From positions 1 through 5,285 of the forward strand of contig JAAEOP010001133.1 in assembly GCA_024223125.1 (NCBI GenBank): a DNA stretch of 5,285 bases, given 5' to 3'. Source of the stretch: Chloroflexota bacterium (GTDB taxonomy: Bacteria > Chloroflexota > Anaerolineae > Promineifilales > Promineifilaceae). A program made the position numbers and the translations under genes. The number at the start of each line of letters is the position of its first letter. Position 1 is the first letter of the stretch. The notes under the pieces were generated by a model. The model did not search any database, was not told where the DNA came from, and saw nothing but the letters and a program-made list of their open reading frames with translations. Positions 1-5,285 of the stretch are shown here, piece by piece.

Positions 1-986
1 ACCGGCCCGATAGGATCACCCGGCAAAACATCTGACCGCTCGAACAAATCCCAGACCGTACCGCCTGATCGACGTGAGGGAATAAAACATCTATTGTCAT
101 TCATCACGAGCGCAGTATAAGCCCGGTCGTTATTTGCGCCAAGGCTTTCTATTGTTGACCAGTCGCCATCAAAAAAACCTATTTGTGATGGCGTTCCGGC
201 AAGAAATCCGATGCCACTATCTGTATAATCATTACCGTTCAGAGGATAGGTAGTTGGGTTTGTAGATGGAACAGCATACCCACTCCATGTCGAATAATCA
301 GACGTATATTCCCAATTGCTCCCGTTTTGTTGCCAGTTGCGTATTGCATCACCGATATGAAAATCAAAATCAGGTGACGATTGAGAGACTTTAGTTGTCC
401 AGGTTCCCCCCGAATGTTCCCATGCGCTTTGACGTTGGGCACCCCCTCCCCAATCGGTATCCAAACAGGCCATTAGAGGCCGGATAGTACAACGAGAGGA
501 TTGATAACGAGTTGGTCTCAAACCAATAGCTACACTAATGTCAGCCGCAATTGTACCCTGACTCCAACTTGTTCCGTTGGCAGAAGACCAAGTTAAATTA
601 TTTACCGTCCCATACAATATTGCTACAATCCGGCTCCCATCTGACATCAAGGCCCATCCCGTTCCAAACGAGTTGGATATTGTTTGAACGGTTGTCCAAC
701 TGGTTCCCCCATCGTGCCTCATAACCTTGTAATTAGGGCTATCTGCAACTAATACATACAAATTTCCATCAAAATATGTCATAAATGGATAGCCTATAGC
801 GTTACCTGACGACCCCCAATATGTCGGATTTCCTATGGTTGTGGCTGAATTGATGGAAATTGTGTACTCCTCAATATCAGCCACCGATTGAGCCACATAA
901 ATGGTATCAATACCATCCGTACAAGGCGTATTGTCGAGAGTTGCCGTAGTAATCCACCCTGAACTTTTTACGCTCCAGGTTGCCAT
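1..986 (-). CDS. Beta-propeller tail-fibre-like protein, N-terminal part (runs off left edge)
   Basis: I translated this frame by hand from the ATG at 986 to the window edge. It stays open for 328 codons with no stop, so the C-terminus lies outside the window. The start overlaps the stop of the hub gene by one base (TAATG), and GTGAGG lies 8 nt upstream as a ribosome binding site. The protein is rich in Trp, Gly, Ser, Thr and Asn, and has no signal peptide or membrane segment. It carries several degenerate Asp-box (BNR-type) turns: HDGGTSW ending at W97, SANGTSW at W141, SGGTW at W196 and NGSNW at W225. Such turns join blades of sialidase-like beta-propellers. Together with its position directly after a baseplate hub, this suggests an extracellular virion protein such as a fibre, adhesin or receptor-binding component. 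No catalytic sialidase residues were identified, so an enzymatic role is not claimed. Sampled GC is about 43%, lower than the preceding gene, as expected of exchangeable fibre genes. The reading frame is near certain; the exact role is inference. Confidence 0.8.
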   Translation of the reverse strand, partial: MATWSVKSSGWITTATLDNTPCTDGIDTIYVAQSVADIEEYTISINSATTIGNPTYWGSSGNAIGYPFMTYFDGNLYVLVADSPNYKVMRHDGGTSWTTVQTISNSFGTGWALMSDGSRIVAILYGTVNNLTWSSANGTSWSQGTIAADISVAIGLRPTRYQSSRCTIRPLMACLDTDWGGGAQRQSAWEHSGGTWTTKVSQSSPDFDFHIGDAIRNWQQNGSNWEYTSDYSTWSGYAVPSTNPTTYPLNGNDYTDSGIGFLAGTPSQIGFFDGDWSTIESLGANNDRAYTALVMNDNRCFIPSRRSGGTVWDLFERSDVLPGDPIGP

Positions 987-3715
987 TAGTTTTGCCTCAC
1001 AGCGTAATAATTCCCGTCCTCATCCGCCCCAAACGCGCCCATCTTATCAGTATCCCATTGCCGCTCCACAACCGTATAGCTGCCAGTTACCCCCCCCGCC
1101 GTATTTACGAGCGCATGAACTGTGCCGCTTAACCCCTGCGGGTCATTCATCCGCCCGTACACAAAAACTTCGGTTGCTTGTCCTAGTCGATTAAACGGAG
1201 TCGCGTAATACGTTCGTGTGTCTATTTCGGCGGCGGTGGCTGCACCTAGATTATAGCTGGCAGCTATACTCATATCGGAGGTATTGATTTTCTTCAGGTA
1301 AATTTCTTCTGAGGCTTCCCAGACCGTCGCCCATAACACGGTGCCATTGCCACGGTCAACTGACATCCCAAGCGGCCTTGACTGCACCGTGCCGGTCAGA
1401 TTGTGCCACGTATAATTAAAGCCGTCCGTCGATTTAGCAACCGCGCCGTGATATGATCCTGTTACCTGCCAGGATGCCAGCAAATACAATCTATCCTCAG
1501 AAAAGATATCAGCGTTTATCCGCATAAAATCGGTGTTGGCTACCGTGTTGGAATCGCTTCCCCAATCCGGCGCACTCAGGTTGTTGGTTCGGTCCTGCCA
1601 CGCCTTCCCTGTGTTGGTAGATCGGGCTAGAAACCCCTTCCCGCTACCCCAGACAATTACCGAGTTGGGGTTATATCCGCCCTGTTTAAATGTTGACCAC
1701 GGATCAGGAATCATATCCGAAAAAGCCAACTGACTTGGGTCTAGCAAGCCTTGTACCCGCCGCTCCCAGGCTTGCTCAAGACCTGGCTCAAAATAGAAAC
1801 TTGAGCCGGTAGTCGTGGCAATTAAAGCGGTTGCCCCAGGAAACCCACCCCCTGAAGGTGGGTCTGGGAGGCTTGAACTCGGTAAATTCTGGGTAGGCGG
1901 ATCGCAAGGAATATCAACCGTTACGCCCGCCGCGCCGCTGCTTTCCGGCTCGAATTCGACACTAATTTCGTAGAATCCGTTTCTATGGTCGTACCGCCGA
2001 TTAATCCGGCGTGGGATTAGATTCACTGAAAGAGCTATAGCCCGGTCATTGTCCCCCGCTTCAATCACAGCCGGAAATAATTCTTGTGGTACGGTGGTAA
2101 ATGACCCGTCATTATGAAAAGTCATTCTGATTGTTGGATATTCTTTGTTTTGCTTTGCCAGCATATGCCCACATCTCACATTGAGGTCTGATTGACTGGC
2201 TAAAATAAGCCGGTCAACGTTCATTTCGCGGCCATAGGATTTAGGCGCATCCCCTGGGGCCTCAGAAAATGAGGGACAAATCTCCTCGGCTTGTGAGCCT
2301 GAGTAGATTATACCCGACATTTTAACCGCTCTGGCCGGCCACTCATAGTCTGACCGCTCCTCTATAAAGACATCATTTGCCCAAATGCCCTTGTGCAGCG
2401 TTTTGCGAGTTGTGATCCCGGCCCGTTCGGTGCTGTTTTGCAGGTTGTAATCTATCTCGTTGTAAATTACGCCTTGTGGGGATGATACGCTTTTAGCCAA
2501 GATGCTACCCAACAATTCGCCCTGCGCCATCGAATACAGGCTAGTTGGGCCAAAGTCCTGGCGTTTGATAAATCGGGTATCATTGGTCCTGATAATAGAT
2601 GTCATTGTATCAAGCGTTGACCAATGTTTAGCCAGGAATGAAAACGCACGGTCAACCGTCAATTTTTTAGCCTGTGTCCAGTCTACCGGCGTTGTTTTGT
2701 CGGTTAGGGAGACCGGAAACATAGACACGTTTTTCATTATGCTGTTGATGGTCTCGGCCCTGAAAGATACATCCCCTGTGGTTGGGTTTTGGCGGGTTGT
2801 GTTCTGGGTGACGTAGCCCACAAAAAGAGTGTTTTGGCGAAAGGGCCAGCTTCCGGTGGTCGTCGTTTGGGTGCCCCGGCAAGCGTGAACAACTAGACAC
2901 TCGGTTGGGAAGTTTGTTACGGAGGCATCCCCCCGAACAGTAAAGGAACAGCTCCCGCCGCCTTGCTCAAAGTCAAAATTATCGTTTGTCGCATCAAAGT
3001 CGACAAACGCCACATCTTCGGGACTGGCCGGGTCGATGATGATAGCATAGGTATAGTTGGTGTGCGTTTGCCCGTTGTTATCGGTGACTTTGAGACTGAC
3101 CAGATGCCAGCCCGCAGTTGTCCACGTGAAGGTGACCGGACTCCCCTTGGTGCCCTGGCTGGTGCTGGTGGCTTCGATTGAATTGTAGGCCGTCCATAGG
3201 TAGGATGAAATAGAGCCGCCCACGGCCAGTGCGTATGACCGGTCTCCCACAAAAGATACCGTTACCGTTCCGCCTGACAAAACCTCTACCGCAATAGGCC
3301 CCGCTACCGCTACCGGCCTCCATTGGTTGGTCTGGTTGGTGTACGCTTCGTCAGAATCCGCGTAGATCGTCACGCTGTCACCGCTCTGGACGAATCGCGG
3401 GTATTTGGGCCACAAACGAAACTGGTTGTACATCACGATGCTGTCACCGCTCTGGATAATCGGCCCCACATCGTCACTCTCATCTATACCGATGGTGCCC
3501 GACCCGCCGCCCGACCACGATTTAAGCCGCCTATCCCCACGCCCCACAAATTCTACCGTTTGGCCGGGTAGAGGTGCGCCGAATGAGCCGGTGACGCCGG
3601 TATTGTAGGAAATAGACATATAAGGCGAAGAGGGGTTAGCGGAAACGTTTCCGCTAAACACTACCTCTTTGGGTTGGGGGCATAGGTAAAATTCGAGTGG
3701 GTTGAGGATGGTCAT
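986..3715 (-). CDS. Baseplate hub-like tail protein with PKD domain and C-terminal beta-propeller (909 aa)
   Basis: This is a large modular virion protein. Residues 1-135 form a Gly- and Ser-rich N-terminal region containing a duplicated QSGDS motif (88-92 and 110-114). Residues about 138-228 look like a PKD/Ig-like domain, with SYLWT in the middle and a VSLKVTDNNGQ strand near the end. Residues about 235-600 resemble phage hub proteins (gp27 or late-control-D type): a VGYV strand followed by DVSFRAETINSIM, and later a region around 390-430 with Trp-poor hub-like helix and sheet. A Pro/Gly linker (about 603-625) leads to a C-terminal propeller-like region (630-909) with Asp-box-like turns STNTGKAW (699-706) and STDGFNYTW (762-770). 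The inferred role is at the tail tip: joining tube to baseplate and presenting an adhesive domain. The start at 3715 overlaps the methyltransferase stop (TAATG) and has AAGAGG 10 nt upstream. There is no signal peptide. The hub assignment comes from pattern recognition and is less certain than the PKD and propeller calls. Confidence 0.8.
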   Translation of the reverse strand: MTILNPLEFYLCPQPKEVVFSGNVSANPSSPYMSISYNTGVTGSFGAPLPGQTVEFVGRGDRRLKSWSGGGSGTIGIDESDDVGPIIQSGDSIVMYNQFRLWPKYPRFVQSGDSVTIYADSDEAYTNQTNQWRPVAVAGPIAVEVLSGGTVTVSFVGDRSYALAVGGSISSYLWTAYNSIEATSTSQGTKGSPVTFTWTTAGWHLVSLKVTDNNGQTHTNYTYAIIIDPASPEDVAFVDFDATNDNFDFEQGGGSCSFTVRGDASVTNFPTECLVVHACRGTQTTTTGSWPFRQNTLFVGYVTQNTTRQNPTTGDVSFRAETINSIMKNVSMFPVSLTDKTTPVDWTQAKKLTVDRAFSFLAKHWSTLDTMTSIIRTNDTRFIKRQDFGPTSLYSMAQGELLGSILAKSVSSPQGVIYNEIDYNLQNSTERAGITTRKTLHKGIWANDVFIEERSDYEWPARAVKMSGIIYSGSQAEEICPSFSEAPGDAPKSYGREMNVDRLILASQSDLNVRCGHMLAKQNKEYPTIRMTFHNDGSFTTVPQELFPAVIEAGDNDRAIALSVNLIPRRINRRYDHRNGFYEISVEFEPESSGAAGVTVDIPCDPPTQNLPSSSLPDPPSGGGFPGATALIATTTGSSFYFEPGLEQAWERRVQGLLDPSQLAFSDMIPDPWSTFKQGGYNPNSVIVWGSGKGFLARSTNTGKAWQDRTNNLSAPDWGSDSNTVANTDFMRINADIFSEDRLYLLASWQVTGSYHGAVAKSTDGFNYTWHNLTGTVQSRPLGMSVDRGNGTVLWATVWEASEEIYLKKINTSDMSIAASYNLGAATAAEIDTRTYYATPFNRLGQATEVFVYGRMNDPQGLSGTVHALVNTAGGVTGSYTVVERQWDTDKMGAFGADEDGNYYAVRQN
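995..1000 (-). promoter_or_regulatory. Ribosome binding site GTGAGG for the fibre-like gene
   Basis: On the minus strand GTGAGG lies 8 nt before the ATG at 986, within the last codons of the hub gene. It supports the start of the partial fibre-like gene. Confidence 0.55.
3374..3456. repeat. 17-nt direct repeat, 66 nt apart, in frame in the hub gene
   Basis: The 17 bases at 3374-3390 recur exactly at 3440-3456. The spacing of 66 nt is 22 codons, so both copies encode the same QSGDS peptide (residues 110-114 and 88-92), followed by a similar hydrophobic strand (IVMY and VTIY). This looks like a small internal duplication of a beta-hairpin unit. Confidence 0.7.
3636..3657. repeat. 22-bp perfect palindrome inside the start of the hub gene
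   Basis: The left half TTAGCGGAAAC (3636-3646) is followed directly by its exact reverse complement GTTTCCGCTAA (3647-3657). In RNA it could fold as a 9-bp stem with a 4-nt ACGU loop. It covers codons 20-27 of the hub gene (FSGNVSAN), 58 nt after the start. It has no U tract in either direction, so it does not look like a terminator. A dimeric-protein operator or an mRNA hairpin is possible; chance cannot be excluded. Confidence 0.7.
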
Positions 3716-4539
3716 TAAAACAATGCCTCTTGTTGATATTCGGGCTGTTTCTTCATCGTTGGTAGGCTGAAGAAGGTTGGTTGCCTGAGCCGATCAACTG
3801 CTATCTGACAATACTCCTCACTGATTTCGATGCCGAGGGCCTGACGGCCCTCGTTTTGGGCTGCTAGGAGGGTTGTGCCGCTGCCCATCGTGTTGTCGAG
3901 TACGAGGTCGCCGGGGTTGGTGTAGGTTCGGATTAGGTAGGCGAAAAGGGCAACGGGTTTCTGGGTTGGGTGTTGTTTTGTCCGATTAGGTCGATGTTTC
4001 AATGTCGTGTACCTAGATTTATCATGGTCGATTGATAAGATGCTGGTAGGGTAGTATTCATCTGAAATATATTCTCCCAATGAAGCGAACTTGCCATAAT
4101 TATCCGTTTGCTTACCTTGATTTCTATTTCTCTTGTGTGACTTGCCTTTTGTCATTTGGGGGTTGTATGTAGGAGAGCCGTCACAAAAAAGCAAAACATT
4201 CTCATGTTCTAGTAACGGTCTTGATTTTACATCTAAAAACCTAGTTTTTATTTTTTTCTCCCAAATCCACTCATATTTAAACCACTCCAAATTACTCATT
4301 ATCAATTGACTTGTAAACGGCTGGCTCCCCGTCAGCACAACCGCCCCCCGCTCCTTAATCAGCCGCTTGTACTCGACCCATAGCGGCTCAAACGGTATAA
4401 TCGTGTCCCAACTGCAAGCGGTGGTTCCGTAAGGCAGGTCAGTGATAATCGCATCAACCGGCCCCTCAAGACCCGGCATCACCTCAAGACAATCCCCGCA
4501 ATATATCACAATCCCGTCCCGCTCATAATATGGCGTCAT
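3715..4539 (-). CDS. Beta-class DNA methyltransferase (N6-adenine or N4-cytosine type), 274 aa
   Basis: The enzyme transfers a methyl group from S-adenosylmethionine to an exocyclic amine of adenine or cytosine at a specific DNA site. Catalytic motif IV, DLPYG, is at residues 34-38. QHPTQKP, the conserved stretch before the cofactor region, is at 189-195. The cofactor-binding motif I appears as DNTMGSGTT (215-223), followed by motif II GIEIS (236-240). The order IV, specificity region, X, I is that of the beta class (N6_N4_Mtase family), and the length is normal and complete. The target base and site cannot be read from sequence. The region between the motifs (about residues 77-177) is AT-rich and probably holds the target recognition domain. 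No endonuclease gene is adjacent, so it appears to be an orphan, perhaps protecting phage DNA from host restriction. Its start lies one base after the stop of the 128-residue gene, and its stop overlaps the hub start, so it is probably co-translated with the tail genes. Confidence 0.93.
   Translation of the reverse strand: MTPYYERDGIVIYCGDCLEVMPGLEGPVDAIITDLPYGTTACSWDTIIPFEPLWVEYKRLIKERGAVVLTGSQPFTSQLIMSNLEWFKYEWIWEKKIKTRFLDVKSRPLLEHENVLLFCDGSPTYNPQMTKGKSHKRNRNQGKQTDNYGKFASLGEYISDEYYPTSILSIDHDKSRYTTLKHRPNRTKQHPTQKPVALFAYLIRTYTNPGDLVLDNTMGSGTTLLAAQNEGRQALGIEISEEYCQIAVDRLRQPTFFSLPTMKKQPEYQQEALF
3726..3731 (-). promoter_or_regulatory. Ribosome binding site AAGAGG for the hub gene
   Basis: On the minus strand AAGAGG lies 10 nt before the ATG at 3715, inside the last codons of the methyltransferase. 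It supports this start for the 909-residue protein, and the TAATG overlap suggests coupled re-initiation. Confidence 0.55.
3834..3857 (+). other. GC-rich hairpin followed by four T, terminator-like on the plus strand
   Basis: CGAGGGCC (3834-3841), loop TGAC and GGCCCTCG (3846-3853) form a perfect 8-bp stem, followed by TTTT then GGG. It lies inside the methyltransferase coding region on the opposite strand, in codons for NEGRQALG. No plus-strand gene lies just upstream, so a terminator role would concern only antisense transcripts. The T tract is short. Confidence 0.35.
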
Positions 4540-4540
4540 C

Positions 4541-4927
4541 CTAAAAACTTCCCGTCGCTATCAAATTCACGCCCAACGATACCCGCGTCCCGTTGGCCCA
4601 CGTGTCCCGGTCAATGTCGTTGAACGAAAACGACACCTCAATGATGGACGTGCCCGTAAAGCCCACCAACGCCCCGGTGATTGGGTGGGGTAAAACAGCA
4701 TTATACAAGCCCCCGGCCACAAAGCGACTTTCAAAATAATCATTTTCGCCTTGTACCTGGAGCGTACCAAAGGATAATTCTATCTGCCAAAAGTTGCTGA
4801 ATATCGGTTCTCTGGTTCCCCCTGTGGCGATTTGATCCGCCGCCCATCGTTTGGAAAGTGGGTTCTGGGGGAATAGAGACATAGTTGAGGTATCACCGAT
4901 TGCAGAAAGTTGATATGTCCCGCTCAT
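4541..4927 (-). CDS. Small beta-rich putative tail protein (128 aa, or 113 aa from an internal start)
   Basis: I do not recognise a family. The protein has no signal peptide, membrane segment or cysteine. It is rich in alternating hydrophobic and polar residues (for example WQIELSFGTLQVQG and IIEVSFSFNDIDRDTW), which suggests mostly beta structure, as in small tail or baseplate components. Its place immediately upstream of the methyltransferase and hub supports a virion role by context only. The start is uncertain. ATG at 4927 lacks a clear ribosome binding site. ATG at 4882 (Met16, followed by SLFPQNPL) has GGTGAT 9 nt upstream and would leave the plus-strand promoter at 4910-4938 outside the gene. 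The stop TAG is separated from the methyltransferase ATG by one base. A distal tail or connector protein is possible but not demonstrated. Confidence 0.72.
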   Translation of the reverse strand: MSGTYQLSAIGDTSTMSLFPQNPLSKRWAADQIATGGTREPIFSNFWQIELSFGTLQVQGENDYFESRFVAGGLYNAVLPHPITGALVGFTGTSIIEVSFSFNDIDRDTWANGTRVSLGVNLIATGSF

Positions 4928-4938
4928 TTTGGTATACT
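4910..4938 (+). promoter_or_regulatory. Near-consensus sigma70-type promoter for the 54-aa membrane protein
   Basis: The -35 box is TTGATA (4910-4915, five of six consensus bases). After a 17-nt spacer comes the -10 box TATACT (4933-4938, five of six), preceded by TGG at 4930-4932, an extended -10. Transcription would start near 4945, leaving a leader of only about 13 nt with the ribosome binding site at its 5' end. If the minus-strand 128-residue gene starts at 4927, most of this promoter spacer lies within its coding start. Confidence 0.75.
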
Positions 4939-4944
4939 CATTTC

Positions 4945-4949
4945 AGGAG
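4945..4949 (+). promoter_or_regulatory. Ribosome binding site AGGAG for the 54-aa gene
   Basis: AGGAG sits 8 nt before the ATG at 4958. It is the strongest Shine-Dalgarno match seen in the window, and it decides in favour of this start over the in-frame ATG at 4910. Confidence 0.75.
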
Positions 4950-4957
4950 ATATTATT

Positions 4958-5122
4958 ATGTCAGAACAGAAAAAATTGAATATCATATTGACCCATAAAG
5001 ACGGCTGGAATTTCGGACTCGGTTTCTTTGCCGCCGCGTTTGTTTTTACGTTTATCCTCATTCCGATTTTAGCCTGTGTAACATTCTTGTCCATTGCCGT
5101 GCTAGGCATAGGTGTTCTTTAG
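4958..5122 (+). CDS. Small membrane protein (54 aa), moron-like gene opposing the tail operon
   Basis: The chosen start at 4958 (MSEQKKLNII) has AGGAG 8 nt upstream; a longer in-frame start at 4910 would begin inside the promoter -35 box and is disfavoured. Residues 1-18 are polar and include charged E3, K5, K6, H13, K14 and D15. Residues 19-54 are almost entirely hydrophobic and end in VLGIGVL, giving one long transmembrane segment or a tight hairpin near Pro36. The charged N-terminus would probably stay in the cytoplasm. A near-consensus sigma70-type promoter lies directly upstream, so the gene can be expressed independently of, and against, the late tail message. Its stop overlaps the convergent upstream gene's stop by 4 bases. 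Small phage membrane proteins with their own promoter often act in lysogeny, for example in superinfection exclusion; a holin-like role is an alternative. Function is not known. The competing minus-strand reading of the same DNA is discussed in the findings. Confidence 0.66.
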   Translation: MSEQKKLNIILTHKDGWNFGLGFFAAAFVFTFILIPILACVTFLSIAVLGIGVL

Positions 5123-5285
5123 CGACTCGGTTGCCCGGCGCCTAGCCCCGCCTGCCGTAAGGCATTTACCATTAACCCGGCTGTTGCGTCCCTGTCGGTT
5201 TCCATGATAGCCGGTGGTGCGGAGCCGCGAAGTTTTAAGTCAACTTCCATCTTCTGTGGGCTGCCTCCCCCCCCGCGCCTCAGGT
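5119..5285 (-). CDS. C-terminal fragment of an upstream protein, possibly tape measure (runs off right edge)
   Basis: Translated by hand, this frame is open from the right edge to a TAA at 5121-5119, giving 54 residues. It starts with a Gly-rich stretch (RRGGGGSPQK), followed by a strand-like MEVDLKLRG, then APPAIMETDRDATAGLMVNALRQAG, the last part probably helical, and ends in GQPSR. The Gly run is encoded by eight consecutive G on the coding strand (5274-5267). The in-frame ATG at 5250 has no well-placed ribosome binding site, so this is more likely the tail end of a larger gene than a 43-residue protein. In siphophage-like modules the gene before the small tail protein and hub is usually the tape measure, and a flexible linker plus a short C-terminal domain would fit. 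That identity is a guess from order only. Confidence 0.55.
   Translation of the reverse strand, partial: LRRGGGGSPQKMEVDLKLRGSAPPAIMETDRDATAGLMVNALRQAGLGAGQPSR

Noticed and set aside
239..442. A 67-codon minus-strand ORF within the left-edge gene.
   Set aside because: It overlaps in another frame the 328-codon open frame that starts at 986 and runs off the edge with a propeller-like sequence; it is a shadow.
1090..1097. Run of eight G on the coding strand of the hub gene near its end, considered as a frameshift or phase-variation site that could fuse the hub to the fibre-like gene.
   Set aside because: In the +1 frame a TAA follows at once, and in the -1 frame a TGA follows after about 14 codons, so neither slip reaches the next gene. 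Gly codons (AGGV) explain the tract.
1843..1863. 7-bp inverted repeat (ACCCACC and GGTGGGT, 7-nt loop).
   Set aside because: It falls in the Pro-Pro-Ser-Gly-Gly-Gly linker, where Pro (CCN) and Gly (GGN) codons naturally complement each other. It has no T tract.
901..3608. Several plus-strand and alternative minus-strand ORFs of 66-111 codons across the hub gene.
   Set aside because: They lie wholly within the continuous 909-codon gene, lack promoter or ribosome binding support, and have low-complexity or Pro/Arg-rich compositions typical of shadow frames.
4246..4256. A-rich AAAAAAA heptamer on the methyltransferase coding strand, resembling a -1 slippery site.
   Set aside because: It encodes EKKIK within an intact full-length enzyme, and I saw no downstream stimulatory structure or useful alternative product.
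5153..5167. TGCC-GTAA-GGCA hairpin followed by TTT downstream of the plus-strand membrane gene, considered as its terminator.
   Set aside because: The stem is only 4 bp with three T, too weak to call; it also lies in the convergent gene's coding sequence.
5267..5274. Second run of eight G (coding strand) in the C-terminal fragment at the right edge.
   Set aside because: It encodes a Gly-rich linker in an open frame; without the rest of the gene there is no sign of programmed slippage. A sequencing length error here remains possible.

Overview
The window reads as part of the tail and baseplate module of a tailed dsDNA bacteriophage or prophage. This rests on domain content and gene order: a fragment ending one gene, a small structural-type protein, a very long baseplate-hub-like protein carrying PKD and beta-propeller modules, and a second propeller/fibre-like protein. 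All are on the minus strand and packed end to end. The host cannot be named. Hand counts on sampled lines give about 50% GC for the large tail gene and about 43% for the fibre-like gene, which suggests a bacterial host of middling GC. No integrase, terminase, capsid, tRNA or rRNA gene is visible, so prophage and free phage cannot be told apart.

Layout in the direction of transcription of the main operon, right to left. (1) 5285-5119 is the C-terminal end of an unidentified upstream protein, possibly the tape measure. (2) 5122-4910 is a small plus-strand unit: a near-consensus promoter with an extended -10, a strong ribosome binding site and a 54-residue membrane protein. It faces against the operon and looks like a phage moron. 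(3) 4927-4541 is a 128-residue beta-rich protein of unknown function (or 113 residues from an internal start). (4) 4539-3715 is a complete beta-class DNA methyltransferase with no restriction partner in view. (5) 3715-986 is a 909-residue hub/adhesin fusion. (6) 986-1 is the N-terminal 328 residues of a second Asp-box beta-propeller protein that continues past the left edge.

The minus-strand genes have almost no spacing. The methyltransferase/hub and hub/fibre junctions are both one-base TAATG overlaps, and the 128-residue gene and the methyltransferase are one base apart. Translational coupling from one polycistronic late message is therefore likely. Every stretch longer than 300 bases is coding. 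No promoter for the minus-strand operon was seen, so it presumably lies upstream of the right edge.

Points most worth following up are the divergent moron-like unit with its exact fit between tail genes, a 22-bp perfect palindrome just inside the hub gene, a sharp AT-rich island confined to the methyltransferase's central specificity region, and the unusual hub-PKD-propeller fusion. I see nothing that amounts to a clearly new defence or mobile system; the moron candidate comes closest.
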